A program made the position numbers and the translations under genes. DNA of 64,000 nt from Sphingobacterium sp. UBA4616 (lineage in GTDB: Bacteria; Bacteroidota; Bacteroidia; Sphingobacteriales; Sphingobacteriaceae), in NCBI GenBank assembly GCA_002386525.1, contig DGIS01000007.1, forward strand, positions 62,001 through 126,000. Direction: 5' to 3'. Position 1 is the first letter of the stretch; every line of letters starts with the position of its first letter. The notes beneath the pieces are model-generated. The model searched no databases and was not told the origin of the DNA. It saw nothing but the letters and a program-made list of their open reading frames with translations. Below are positions 47,320-56,485 of this stretch, piece by piece.

Positions 47320-49152
47320 ATGAAGAAAAATAGCATTGTATTAATCATTGGACTGATGTCATTGGCCCTTATCGGTGTTTTGGCTATGCAATTCTATTTT
47401 TTAAGAGATTCTTATCGTCAAAAATCCCAATTGTTTGATGAATCCGTGAATGCTGCGATAACAGCTGTTGCGGGAAAGTTGGAACGGCGGGAAGTTGTTG
47501 ACTTTGCTAAAGTTCAACAGGAACGAAATCTTGAAAAATCCAAACAAGAGCAGGCAAAACAACGCCTTTTAGCCGAGCAACTCGAAATCCAATATAGAAT
47601 TGAAGAGTTAAAAAACAAGCAGCATACTATTTTCTCCAACTTCAAAGAGCAAGAAGATCAATTACGTGCGTTATATCCGAATGTCATCGAAATTAAAAAT
47701 TCATTTTATGAAACATACATCAAGAGACCGGAGTACCAAAAATACATCAAATTTTCTGTTTCAAATGAGCTTACCGATGACAATTTAGTACAAGCCTTCA
47801 TCATGCTAAACGCATCGAAGGTAGATGATCAGGTGAGCGGAAAAGATGATAGTACGCGCTTTGTTATTCCTTTGCTCGATGGCCTGGTTGATCAGCAAAC
47901 CAAATTCAGGGTAGCCACCTTACCTCCAAGAGAGAATGCAAAACTTACAAAAACGATCGCTGATTTAGAAAAAAGACTGGATGTGCTTAATAAAAAGAAC
48001 TCTTGGTCGGGGTTTAACGTTTATGATTCTGTTGCCATGTTGGGGGGTAAAAAGGCTGACTATATTGAAGATGTCGCTATTGGAATGGAATTAGCTAAAC
48101 GCCCATTGAAAGATCGACTGAATATTATCATCGTTCAAGAGCTTATCAAAGAGGAATTGGCTCAACGCGACATTAAAGCGCCATTTAATATCGAAATATG
48201 GAGCACAAACAATATTTTACTCAATAATATCCTTGACGAAGCGGCTTTAAAAAATCCTTCAAATACAACCCGGTACTCCACTGCTCTCTTTAAAGGCGAC
48301 ATTGGTGCTGCACCGGGAAAATTAACGATTTATTTCCCAAACAAAAAGGCGATCATCGCAGATAATATGGGTTATCTACTTTTGCCTATGCTTGCGCTAC
48401 TTTTTTTATTGGTGGGGTGTTTTGCATACACGCTGATTATCATCTTTAGACAAAAGAAAGTTTCGGAGATGAAAACCGATTTTATCAATAATATGACACA
48501 TGAGTTTAAGACGCCAGTTGCGACTATCATGATTGCTAGTGAATCGCTTAAGGACCCCGATATCAATGCCGATCATAAACGCGTTCAAAAATTAGCCAAT
48601 ATCATCTACGACGAGAACGTTAGGTTAGGAAATCACATTGAACGTGTACTTGATTTAGCCCGATTAGAAAAAGAAACCTTAAAACTAGATCAGGTAGATG
48701 TTCATATTAACGATCTTGTTTCTGCTGTTACGGACAGTATGCAACTGAGAATGCAAAATATTGGCGGAAAATTCAGTATTGATCTGGCAGCCACGAAAGA
48801 TGTCGTCGTTGGCGACGAACTGCATTTCTCAAACGTATTTTATAACCTATTGGATAATGCAATTAAATACAATAAAGGTGATCTACATGTGAGTATACAA
48901 TCAAAAAACGTCGGTGATAGTATTGTGGTCACTATAGCTGACAACGGTATCGGTATGAGCCGAGATCACCTGCAAAAGATTTTTGACCAATTTTACCGGA
49001 TACCGACAGGCAATGTCCACAATGTAAAAGGATTTGGTCTTGGTCTAAGTTATGTACAAGATATTCTGAGGAGACTGAACGGAAAAATTACGGTTAAAAG
49101 CGAAAAAGATAAGGGCACGACCTTTGAAGTAATTTTGCCTACAAAAAAATAA
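47320..49152 (+). CDS. sensor histidine kinase (RprX-like)
   Basis: The 610-residue membrane kinase has a first transmembrane segment (about 5-27), a large periplasmic part with a coiled coil near 70-110, a second transmembrane segment (about 350-376), and the kinase core. The phosphorylated His is in NNMTHEFKTPVATIMIASES (His394). The ATP-binding part has NVFYNLLDNAIKYNKGDL, ADNGIGM and VKGFGLGLSY. It resembles the RprX sensor of Bacteroides by layout. The response regulator follows 101 bp downstream. Confidence 0.93.
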   Translation: MKKNSIVLIIGLMSLALIGVLAMQFYFLRDSYRQKSQLFDESVNAAITAVAGKLERREVVDFAKVQQERNLEKSKQEQAKQRLLAEQLEIQYRIEELKNKQHTIFSNFKEQEDQLRALYPNVIEIKNSFYETYIKRPEYQKYIKFSVSNELTDDNLVQAFIMLNASKVDDQVSGKDDSTRFVIPLLDGLVDQQTKFRVATLPPRENAKLTKTIADLEKRLDVLNKKNSWSGFNVYDSVAMLGGKKADYIEDVAIGMELAKRPLKDRLNIIIVQELIKEELAQRDIKAPFNIEIWSTNNILLNNILDEAALKNPSNTTRYSTALFKGDIGAAPGKLTIYFPNKKAIIADNMGYLLLPMLALLFLLVGCFAYTLIIIFRQKKVSEMKTDFINNMTHEFKTPVATIMIASESLKDPDINADHKRVQKLANIIYDENVRLGNHIERVLDLARLEKETLKLDQVDVHINDLVSAVTDSMQLRMQNIGGKFSIDLAATKDVVVGDELHFSNVFYNLLDNAIKYNKGDLHVSIQSKNVGDSIVVTIADNGIGMSRDHLQKIFDQFYRIPTGNVHNVKGFGLGLSYVQDILRRLNGKITVKSEKDKGTTFEVILPTKK

Positions 49153-49253
49153 AAGGTTCCTTTTTTGTATATTTCCTCTGTAAAAGAATTTCAAAGGTAG
49201 AGGAAGCTGATTTATCAGCATCAAGGGAATTCGTTAAAATTAAAGTATTCATT

Positions 49254-49943
49254 ATGCAAAAGATATTATTAGCAGAAGACGATCCTAATTTGGGGGATCT
49301 TTTAAAAGACTATCTCGAATTAAAGGGAAAATTTGACGTCACACTATGTACAGATGGTGATGAAGCAATATCCCAATTCAAGAAAAATAACTATGACCTC
49401 TGCATCTTCGATGTCATGATGCCTAAGAAAGACGGCTTCTCTGTTGGACGTGAAATCAGAAAAACAAACAATACTGTTCCAATAATCTTTGCCACAGCGA
49501 AAGGTATGATGGAAGATAAAACTGAAGCTTTTGAACTTGGAGGGGATGATTATATCACTAAGCCGTTTCGGGTTGAGGAATTGTTACTTCGCATCAATGC
49601 CCTGCTAAAACGCAGTGTTCGGGATAAAGAAGAAGAGGTAGTTGCAGACAAATTTGAAATTGGCGATTATTTCTTTGATTACACAAGTCAGCAGATTTCC
49701 TATAAAGGGCAGATGCAGAAACTATCGACTAAAGAAGCTGAACTTTTACGCCTGCTCTGCCTAAAGAAAAATGATGTATTGACAAGAGAGGAGGCTTTAT
49801 TAAAAATATGGCATGATGACAACTATTTTACTGGTAGAAGTATGGATGTCTTTCTCAGTAAACTTCGAAAATACCTGAAAGAGGATAGTAAAGTTGAGAT
49901 TGTAAATGTGCATGGAAAAGGTTACAAACTTTTGGTAAGCTAA
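49254..49943 (+). CDS. OmpR-family response regulator (RprY-like)
   Basis: The 229-residue protein has a receiver domain with the acidic pair in LLAEDDPN, phosphoacceptor Asp53 in LCIFDVMMPKKDGF, and Lys in YITKPFRVEELLLRINALLK. The C-terminal winged HTH of the Trans_reg_C type ends VEIVNVHGKGYKLLVS. It pairs with the kinase upstream. Confidence 0.95.
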   Translation: MQKILLAEDDPNLGDLLKDYLELKGKFDVTLCTDGDEAISQFKKNNYDLCIFDVMMPKKDGFSVGREIRKTNNTVPIIFATAKGMMEDKTEAFELGGDDYITKPFRVEELLLRINALLKRSVRDKEEEVVADKFEIGDYFFDYTSQQISYKGQMQKLSTKEAELLRLLCLKKNDVLTREEALLKIWHDDNYFTGRSMDVFLSKLRKYLKEDSKVEIVNVHGKGYKLLVS

Positions 49944-49949
49944 AAACAG

Positions 49950-49983
49950 TGGGAATGAGTCATACGATCATTCCCATTTTTTT
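49950..49983 (+). terminator. intrinsic terminator after the response regulator
   Basis: TGGGAATGA and TCATTCCCA form a 9-bp stem with a 9-nt loop, followed by TTTTTTT. Confidence 0.88.
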
Positions 49984-50093
49984 GTCTGTAATGCATTGAA
50001 TTATGAAATAAAGGAATGATTCGATGAAAAGAAGAGAAAAAAAGAATTTCATTCTTAGTAGAATATAAAAAATAGGTGCACTTTCATAAAAAA

Positions 50094-50125
50094 TTTGCAT
50101 TTTTAAAATAATTGCGCTACCTTAG
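50094..50125 (+). promoter_or_regulatory. promoter of the riboswitch-metE transcript
   Basis: TTTG (50094-50097), 20 bp, then TACCTTAG (50118-50125), one mismatch from TAnnTTTG. Transcription would start near 50131, exactly where the riboswitch begins. Confidence 0.7.
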
Positions 50126-50130
50126 CATCG

Positions 50131-50269
50131 CTTATAGAGAAAGGCAGAGGGAATAGACCCGATGAAGCCTTAGCAACCTGTCCCTTGACAAGGTGCTAAA
50201 TTCTACCCATTAGTATATGGGAATGATAAGCCGAAGTCACCAAATTCTAGTGTGTCCTTCTCTCTCTAG
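50131..50269 (+). ncRNA. SAM-I (S-box) riboswitch upstream of metE
   Basis: The conserved core is seen: GAGGGA, then GACCCGATGAA and CCTTAGCAACC, as in class I SAM riboswitches. The closing P1 helix can form between TAGAGAAAGG near the 5-prime end and CCTTCTCTCTCTA at the 3-prime end. Binding of S-adenosylmethionine would lower metE expression. No terminator hairpin with a U-run separates it from the ATG, so control may act on translation. About 40 nt separate it from metE. Confidence 0.92.
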
Positions 50270-50309
50270 CAAGAAATATAGTTGAAAAAAAATATTAAAA
50301 ACATTCATT

Positions 50310-52622
50310 ATGTTATTGACTAACAATTTAGGTTACCCTCGTGTGGGCGCGTTCCGCGAATTGAAAAAAGCCAATGAGGCCTATTGGGCTAAAAAATCTT
50401 CTGTTGAGGAATTATTGGACACCGCAAAAAAAATACGTGAAGGCAATTGGAAAACACAAAAAGATGCTGGAATAGATTTAATCCCTTCCAATGATTTCTC
50501 TTTTTACGATCAAGTATTGGATTTAACCCTTACGGTTGGTGCAATTCCTGCCCGTTACCATTCCTTATTGAATAAAGTAGACAACAACTACAGCTTAGAC
50601 TTATATTTTGCAATGGCACGCGGTTTCCAACAAGAGGGCATCGACGTGACAGCAATGGAAATGACCAAGTGGTTAGATACCAACTACCACTACATGGTAC
50701 CAGAATTTACAAAAGATCAAGAGTTTAAATTGACTTCTGAAAAATTCTTAAATGAATACAACGAGGCAAAATCATTGGGCATTGATACTAAACCAGTTTT
50801 ACTTGGTCCGATCACTTACCTATTAATCGGTAAAGAAAAAGAAGCTGGCTTCGACAGGATCGATTTATTGGATAAACTTGTCCCTGTATACGAGCAAATA
50901 TTGTCTAAACTAGCTGAAGCTGGTGCGCAATATGTTCAGATTGACGAACCTTTCTTAGCATTGGATTTAGATGCTAAAGTAAAAGCGCTATATCAGCCTA
51001 CTTTTGAAAAATTAGCTGCAGCAGCAAAAAACATCAAATTAATCGCTACCACTTATTTCGAAGCGTTAAAAGATAACGAAGATATCGCGGTTAATTTGCC
51101 TATTCATGCTTTACATTTGGATCTTGTCCGTGGTGAAAACCAACTGGATACCGTTTTAGCTAAAGTTCCCGCTTCATTGACATTATCTTTAGGTATTGTT
51201 GAAGGCCGTAACATCTGGAAAAACGATTACGAAAAGTCATTGGTTAAAATCAAGCAAGCAGTTGATGCATTAGGAAAAGACCGCGTTTGGGTGGCTCCTT
51301 CTTCATCGTTATTGCATGTTCCTTTTGACCTAGATAATGAGCATAATGAACAATCATTACCTGCTGAAGTAAAAAATTGGTTAGCCTTTGCCAAACAAAA
51401 ATTAGCTGAAGTGAAAGACTTAGCTGTACTGGCAGAAGGCGAAGTTGGTGCGGAAACAGCGAAACGTTTTGAAGCGAACAAAGCTGCTGCTGAAAGCCGT
51501 CGCACTTCTCCATTAATTCACAAACCTGAAGTTAAAACACGTACAAGCAATATCACTGATGACGATGCAAAACGTACTTCAGCATTTGCAGACCGTAAAG
51601 CAGCGCAACAAGCGAAATTTAATTTGCCGGCATTCCCTACCACAACGATAGGTTCTTTTCCACAAACAAAAGATGTTCGTAAATGGAGAGCAGATTTGAA
51701 AAAAGGTGCTATTACACAAGCGGAATACGATAAAGCAATCGCAGAAGAAACTGAAAACACCATCCGTCTTCAAGAGCAATTGGACATCGATGTTTTGGTA
51801 CATGGGGAATTCGAGCGTAATGACATGGTGGAATACTTCGGTGAACAATTAGCCGGATACGCTTTCACACAAAACGGCTGGGTTCAGTCTTACGGTTCTC
51901 GCTGTGTTAAACCTCCAATTATCTATGGTGATGTCTACCGTCCAGAGGACATGACTGTACGTTGGTCATCTTACGCACAATCATTGACAAACCGTCCGGT
52001 GAAAGGTATGTTAACAGGGCCTGTAACAATCTTGCAATGGTCTTTCGTTCGTAACGATCAACCGCGTTCAACAACAACTTACCAAATTGCTTTGGCCATC
52101 TTGGATGAAGTACAAGCTTTGGAAAAAGCAGGTATCAAAATTATCCAAATTGATGAACCAGCTATCCGTGAAGGATTACCTTTACGTAAAGCTGATCAAA
52201 AAGATTACTTGAACTGGGCAGTACGTGCTTTCCGTGTTTCTTCTTCAAATGTAGAAGACGATACACAAATCCACACACACATGTGTTATTCAGAATTCAA
52301 TAATGTAATCGAAGATATCGCTGCAATGGACGCTGATGTTATCACGATCGAGACTTCACGTTCTCAAATGAAATTATTGAATGCTTTCGCTGGCGACTTT
52401 AAATATCCAAATGATATTGGTCCAGGTGTTTATGATATTCACTCTCCACGTGTACCCAGCAAAGACGAGATGGTAGATCTATTGCGTAAAGCAAAAGCAG
52501 TAGTTCCGGCAGAACAACTTTGGGTTAATCCTGACTGCGGATTGAAGACCCGTGCTTGGCCAGAGACCAAAGCAGCTTTAGAGTCTATGGTAGAAGCTGC
52601 CAAAATCTTAAGAGCAGAATAA
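50310..52622 (+). CDS. metE: cobalamin-independent methionine synthase
   Basis: It transfers a methyl group from methyltetrahydrofolate (triglutamate form) to homocysteine. The 770-residue protein has the N-terminal TNNLGYPRVGAFRELKKANE and the C-terminal catalytic barrel with TTTIGSFPQTKDVR. Zinc ligands are visible as His657 and Cys659 in HTHMCYSEF and Cys743 in NPDCGLKTR. It is controlled by the SAM-I riboswitch. Confidence 0.97.
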   Translation: MLLTNNLGYPRVGAFRELKKANEAYWAKKSSVEELLDTAKKIREGNWKTQKDAGIDLIPSNDFSFYDQVLDLTLTVGAIPARYHSLLNKVDNNYSLDLYFAMARGFQQEGIDVTAMEMTKWLDTNYHYMVPEFTKDQEFKLTSEKFLNEYNEAKSLGIDTKPVLLGPITYLLIGKEKEAGFDRIDLLDKLVPVYEQILSKLAEAGAQYVQIDEPFLALDLDAKVKALYQPTFEKLAAAAKNIKLIATTYFEALKDNEDIAVNLPIHALHLDLVRGENQLDTVLAKVPASLTLSLGIVEGRNIWKNDYEKSLVKIKQAVDALGKDRVWVAPSSSLLHVPFDLDNEHNEQSLPAEVKNWLAFAKQKLAEVKDLAVLAEGEVGAETAKRFEANKAAAESRRTSPLIHKPEVKTRTSNITDDDAKRTSAFADRKAAQQAKFNLPAFPTTTIGSFPQTKDVRKWRADLKKGAITQAEYDKAIAEETENTIRLQEQLDIDVLVHGEFERNDMVEYFGEQLAGYAFTQNGWVQSYGSRCVKPPIIYGDVYRPEDMTVRWSSYAQSLTNRPVKGMLTGPVTILQWSFVRNDQPRSTTTYQIALAILDEVQALEKAGIKIIQIDEPAIREGLPLRKADQKDYLNWAVRAFRVSSSNVEDDTQIHTHMCYSEFNNVIEDIAAMDADVITIETSRSQMKLLNAFAGDFKYPNDIGPGVYDIHSPRVPSKDEMVDLLRKAKAVVPAEQLWVNPDCGLKTRAWPETKAALESMVEAAKILRAE

Positions 52623-52641
52623 TTCTTAAACTATATTGATA

Positions 52642-52676
52642 AAGCCCTGGGTGAAATTTCACCTAGGGCTTTTTTA
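52642..52676 (+). terminator. intrinsic terminator of metE
   Basis: AAGCCCTGGGTGAAA and TTTCACCTAGGGCTT form a stem of about 15 bp with one mismatch, followed by TTTTTT. Confidence 0.88.
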
Positions 52677-52717
52677 TTGTACTCATATTAATCTAAAATT
52701 GTATCCAGATCGTGATC

Positions 52718-53248
52718 CTACTTAAGAGCAGTATTACTTTCTTTCTTACTATTTTTCCCACTTCCTTTACTAATTTCCTGTTTCCCCTTAATCCGATCCT
52801 CAATTGACTTCAGGCTTGACGAAAAATCAAGATCAACATTTTCAAGTTTCGCCATCTTTAACGCCTTCAACGCCTTTTTGTATTTTCTCATTTTTTCAAA
52901 TAGAAGTGCTTTCTTTATCCAGATCCCTGCTAAGGGCATCGCCGGAAGTGTCAAAGCAAATTTAATCGTTTTTTTTGCAGCTTCATATTCTCCCATATCA
53001 ATCAATGTCTGAATAAAATAAGGATATACTTCCACTGCCTGCACATTATGCGCCAAAGCTTCCTGGAAATACCTTTTTGCCTGCTCATAATCAAACAACT
53101 GCTCGGCGTGAACTCTTCCCATCAAACACAGCGCCATTGTATTGGACTCATCATAAGACAGTGCATAGGATAAGGACTCCATGGTCTCCTCCAAATATAT
53201 AGGATAGTTATCCAGCGCCTGAAGGACATATTTATTTACTGAATTCAT
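52718..53248 (-). CDS. tetratricopeptide-repeat protein
   Basis: I take the start at 53248 (MNSVNKYVLQALDNYPIYLE), giving 176 residues; the frame is open further upstream, but the added residues look unrelated. TPR-like helix pairs are seen, e.g. ALSYDESNTMALCLMGRVHA and YEQAKRYFQEALAHNVQAVE. The C-terminus is basic and Ser/Lys-rich. No signal peptide. It is probably a protein-interaction adaptor; the partner is unknown. Confidence 0.75.
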   Translation of the reverse strand: MNSVNKYVLQALDNYPIYLEETMESLSYALSYDESNTMALCLMGRVHAEQLFDYEQAKRYFQEALAHNVQAVEVYPYFIQTLIDMGEYEAAKKTIKFALTLPAMPLAGIWIKKALLFEKMRKYKKALKALKMAKLENVDLDFSSSLKSIEDRIKGKQEISKGSGKNSKKESNTALK

Positions 53249-53341
53249 AAAATTTTCTAAAACATAACATTCATATCCAGCTTTCATAATAACACTTGAA
53301 AGTAACTGGATTTTTAAAATTCCATAATAAGCTAAGCACAT

Positions 53342-53671
53342 TGGAAAAATGGACTACTATTTAGAGCGCCAAGTTTTAGCCAATAGCAACGTAGGTTATT
53401 TAACGTATTAAGAAAGAAGATTAGGAAAGGGCCGTATTCCGAAGAATATTCCCGAGAATCTTCTCTGTGGACGAAGCGGGATTTTCTAATATAGCAAACA
53501 TATTCTTCCGTTTTTATTAATTAATCTATTGAATTACAAAGATTCAAAATATTTACCAAATTCCCAAAAACTTGTGATTATTAATCTCTTAAATCCTACA
53601 ACGTGCTATTGGCGCATTATTGTCGCATCAATTTCGCTAAAATTTAACGACTATTTCCTCATATTTGGACT
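53342..53671. other. 330-bp intergenic region
   Basis: It lies between the TPR gene and the XRE-membrane gene. It is AT-rich with no convincing promoter, gene or RNA structure. A short open stretch overlapping the XRE gene start is not coding-like. Confidence 0.4.
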
Positions 53672-54262
53672 ATGGAAAATCAATCAGCTAATCAATTCAT
53701 CAAACTATCAAGAAAACGTAAGGGATTAACGCAACAGGAACTCGCCGATCAAGCAGGGGTATCGCTAAGAACGGTGCAACGCATAGAAAAAGGCACTGAA
53801 GAAATTAGTGGATTTAGTCTCAAACAAATTAGTCAAATTTTAGAAATACCTCTAGAACAACTCATTATGCCAAATGTAAATCAAATCAGTATCGACAACA
53901 ATCAAACAGGAAGTATTAAAGCTTTATATTTAGCATCGCTTACCTTTCTGATCAATCCATTATTAGGTTTATTGGTCCCAGCAATTATGGGCTATACGAA
54001 ACAAAACAAAGACGCTTTATACAGTAAGCACCTAAAAAGAATAATTGTAATACATGCTGTTGGACTATTTTTTCTAGGAAGTTTCATAGGCTATATCATT
54101 ATTGCAGATTTTTTTAAGATTGCACTACCGTCTTTTTTAAGCGATATCTTCAATAGTGCCTATTTTTTACTCATCCCGGTATGCTATTACATCGTGATTC
54201 TAGCGTTTACTATTTCTAATTATATCGCAATAAGAAAGGCCAAGCTCAGTTCTGCAAACTAA
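53672..54262 (+). CDS. XRE-type HTH protein with membrane domain
   Basis: The 196-residue protein joins a Cro/CI-type HTH (about 8-62, KRKGLTQQELADQAGVSLRT, then QRIEKGTEEISGFSL) with a membrane part of four hydrophobic helices (about 85-190, e.g. LTFLINPLLGLLVPAIMGY) of DUF4870-like character. Such fusions could tie a DNA-binding head to the membrane. The target is unknown. Confidence 0.82.
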   Translation: MENQSANQFIKLSRKRKGLTQQELADQAGVSLRTVQRIEKGTEEISGFSLKQISQILEIPLEQLIMPNVNQISIDNNQTGSIKALYLASLTFLINPLLGLLVPAIMGYTKQNKDALYSKHLKRIIVIHAVGLFFLGSFIGYIIIADFFKIALPSFLSDIFNSAYFLLIPVCYYIVILAFTISNYIAIRKAKLSSAN

Positions 54263-54293
54263 ACCAATACAAATGAATCTATTGCAGTCAAAA

Positions 54294-54659
54294 TCACAGC
54301 GGCTTCTTTTGAACGATTAACACCCAATCTTTCTCAAGCAACAGATAGCCTGTTTCATAAATAAACTGGTAAGTTTGACCTTTGTTGTTGGAAAAAATAT
54401 GAGTATGGAATTTAAAATCAAACCCCAATTGTTTTAACTTTTCACGCTGTATTTTGACCATCCCCTCCCCGTTCAAGGTATCTAACAATATACGGCGGTT
54501 TTTTCGCAGGATATTATTCACGTTACGCACCAAATTGGTTTGGTCGCTATTTAATTTATTATTATAGGCATTCCGACAAGCATCATCACAAAATCGCTTG
54601 TCAGAACGGCCACGTATACCCTTGCCACATTCAAGGCAAACTCTCTCAACAGAACTCAT
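54294..54659 (-). CDS. zinc-ribbon protein of unknown function
   Basis: The 121-residue protein has an N-terminal four-Cys zinc ribbon (CLECGKGIRG, then FCDDACRNAYNNK), similar to small ribbons of the DUF2116 type. The rest is basic, with LRKNRRILLDTLNGEGMV and a predicted beta-rich end YQFIYETGYLLLEKDWVLIV. I believe similar proteins are common in Sphingobacteriia. It is divergent from ssb. Confidence 0.7.
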   Translation of the reverse strand: MSSVERVCLECGKGIRGRSDKRFCDDACRNAYNNKLNSDQTNLVRNVNNILRKNRRILLDTLNGEGMVKIQREKLKQLGFDFKFHTHIFSNNKGQTYQFIYETGYLLLEKDWVLIVQKKPL

Positions 54660-54833
54660 AGAAAATTACTAAACGACAACAAACGGTTACAATCGACTAC
54701 AGTCGAATACAAATGGTAAATAGACGAATAAGATGTATGTCCCTTCTCATCTTTGCTCTAGATCATTCGGTGTCAAAAGCCAATGAACATCAACTAAAAT
54801 AAGAATTATTAAAAACATTTAAAAATTAGACAC

Positions 54834-55229
54834 ATGAGCACATTACGTAACAAAGTACAGTTAGTAGGTCATCTTGGAAATGACCCGATCATCAAAACAA
54901 CTTCCACAGGTACAAATTATTCCATATTACGTCTCGCCACCAATGATCTATTTAAGAACAAAGCCGGAGAATGGGTCGAGGAAGTCCAGTGGCATACACT
55001 CGTAGTATGGGGAAATCAAAATACGACCATAGAAAAGAAATGTCAACGCGGAACGAAGCTGATGGTTGAAGGTAAGCTCACCTATCGCAACTATGAGAAC
55101 GCAGAAGGAGTAAAACAATATGTCACTGAAATTAAAGTGGATAGTTTCATGGTTTTATCAGACCCTAACAGCGCTAAAGAAGAACCTCCTACCCTTGAAG
55201 ATGAAAGTGAAGATGATCTCCCCTTCTAA
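54834..55229 (+). CDS. ssb: single-stranded DNA-binding protein
   Basis: The 131-residue protein has an OB fold (MSTLRNKVQLVGHLGNDPII, EWVEEVQWHTLVVWG, GTKLMVEGKLTYRNYEN) and the acidic tail EDESEDDLPF that binds partner proteins. It is shorter than the E. coli protein, with a short linker. It may be an accessory copy, since single-gene ssb copies are common in Bacteroidota. Confidence 0.92.
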   Translation: MSTLRNKVQLVGHLGNDPIIKTTSTGTNYSILRLATNDLFKNKAGEWVEEVQWHTLVVWGNQNTTIEKKCQRGTKLMVEGKLTYRNYENAEGVKQYVTEIKVDSFMVLSDPNSAKEEPPTLEDESEDDLPF

Positions 55230-55238
55230 TAAAAGAAA

Positions 55239-55267
55239 AAGGTAGGACAAGATATTAGTCCTACCTT
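55239..55267 (+). terminator. hairpin after ssb
   Basis: AAGGTAGGAC and GTCCTACCTT form a perfect 10-bp stem with a 9-nt loop, 10 bp after the ssb stop. The U-run is short, so termination may be partial. Confidence 0.65.
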
Positions 55268-55340
55268 AAACTACATATCCATTGCTGATACATTTGTTTT
55301 TAAACGGTAAACACCCTTAGCCACTGAAGACTTGCCCTCA

Positions 55341-56000
55341 TCAGATACGCTCATATTTACCATATAACTTCCAAAAATATTCTTTCTCAGTCAATATAAA
55401 ATCAACTTTCTTCCAAGCATTTAGGACCAGATTAATTTCCTTATCCGCTAAACTATATTTCCCAATAAAAAATTCTTGAGCGGAGAAGTATAAACCAAAA
55501 GCGTTGTCCAGGGTATGCAAACTTTCGATATCGACCTCTTCGAAAAACAAAATTACATGCGAGTTCACTATGAAATCACTTGGCGCGGGAATAGCATCCG
55601 AAAACTCAATAGCTATACATCTATTGCGGCTTTGCACAGGAAATTCAATTACCGGAAGTTCGTTGAATTTTGAAAAATGAGCGCTCGCTTCGAGAACAGC
55701 TTCCCTCTCCAAAAAAGGAATTTGCAAAAACCTCTTATTCCCGATCACCGGTACATTAGCCTGAAAATAATCATTGAAATTGAGAATTTCATTGACAGAA
55801 AGATTCCTTTCAATGAGGTGCTGCACAGGAATGCCAAAATAATTTGCAATTTTTAGAACAATTTCAATTTTCGGCTCTGCACGCATTTCTTCGTAAGAAG
55901 AAATATTCCCTCTAGTAAGATTAAAAACATCCCCGAAAGCCTGTTGGCTCATTCCTTTCACTTTTCTTAATTTCTTAATGTTGTTTCCTACGTGACTCAT
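55341..56000 (-). CDS. XRE-family regulator, divergent from the PspA-flotillin module
   Basis: I take the start at 56000 (MSHVGNNIKKLRKVKGMSQQ), giving 219 residues; upstream in-frame starts add a Phe/Lys-rich stretch not seen in the family. The HTH (about 7-62) has QQAFGDVFNLTRGNISSYEE. The C-terminal part (about 80-219) has PVIEFPVQSRNRCIAIEFSD and resembles a peptidase S24-like ligand domain without clear catalytic residues. It faces the YbjN-PspA gene set and is likely its regulator. Confidence 0.85.
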   Translation of the reverse strand: MSHVGNNIKKLRKVKGMSQQAFGDVFNLTRGNISSYEEMRAEPKIEIVLKIANYFGIPVQHLIERNLSVNEILNFNDYFQANVPVIGNKRFLQIPFLEREAVLEASAHFSKFNELPVIEFPVQSRNRCIAIEFSDAIPAPSDFIVNSHVILFFEEVDIESLHTLDNAFGLYFSAQEFFIGKYSLADKEINLVLNAWKKVDFILTEKEYFWKLYGKYERI

Positions 56001-56021
56001 TTTAAAAAAAAATTGAATTAT

Positions 56022-56042
56022 TTTTGCAAAATATTTTTGCAT
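56022..56042. promoter_or_regulatory. putative operator in the XRE/YbjN intergenic region
   Basis: TTTTGCAAAA (56022-56031) is a perfect 10-bp palindrome, followed by a second TTTTTGCAT at 56034-56042. A further TATGCAAAG lies at 56055-56063. The repeated TTGCA cores, overlapping both promoters, are what an XRE dimer could bind. Confidence 0.45.
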
Positions 56043-56055
56043 TTTATTATCTTTA
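56023..56055 (+). promoter_or_regulatory. possible promoter of the YbjN-PspA-flotillin gene set
   Basis: TTTG (56023-56026), 21 bp, then TATCTTTA (56048-56055), one mismatch from TAnnTTTG. The -33 element coincides with the palindrome, so a bound regulator would block it. Confidence 0.45.
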
Positions 56056-56091
56056 TGCAAAGAATATGTGCAATATATAAAAAACTTGATT

Positions 56092-56481
56092 ATGTACTTC
56101 TCAAAAATTGAAAATTATATCGCCAATATTGGTTATACCATTACTCATAAGGATAAAAAAGAGGGGGTTTTTGTCATCGAAAATGAAGATGATGGAATTC
56201 GTAACCTCATCGTAGGCGTTGCACAACCCATCGTTATTTTTGAGCAATACCTTTTTACCATAAGCAATGAGAACATCGATATGTTCAAATCATTATTGAT
56301 AAAAAATAGAGATATTATCCACGGCGGTTTTGCATTGACAGAAGACGGTACCAAAGTTATATTTCGATATACATTACAAATACACAATCTCGACCAAAAT
56401 GAATTTGATGCTGCCATCAATTCGCTGAGTCTTTTAATGAGTGAATATTATAATCAGTTAATAAGTTTTTCAAAATTATAG
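56092..56481 (+). CDS. YbjN-like small protein (secretion-chaperone-like fold)
   Basis: I take the ATG at 56092, giving 129 residues; a GTG at 56068 is possible. The pattern MYFSKIENYIANIGYTITHK, then VIENEDDGIRNLIVGVAQPI and HGGFALTEDGTKVIFRYTLQ resembles the YbjN/type III chaperone-like family. Proteins of this fold occur beside PspA in other bacteria (recalled from published PspA-neighbourhood work). It is 4 bp before pspA. A role as adaptor for PspA is inferred. Confidence 0.65.
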   Translation: MYFSKIENYIANIGYTITHKDKKEGVFVIENEDDGIRNLIVGVAQPIVIFEQYLFTISNENIDMFKSLLIKNRDIIHGGFALTEDGTKVIFRYTLQIHNLDQNEFDAAINSLSLLMSEYYNQLISFSKL

Positions 56482-56485
56482 AATA

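Noticed and set aside
53529..53729. short plus-strand frame overlapping the XRE-membrane gene start
   Set aside because: Its composition is non-coding-like and the XRE gene uses another frame with clear HTH content.
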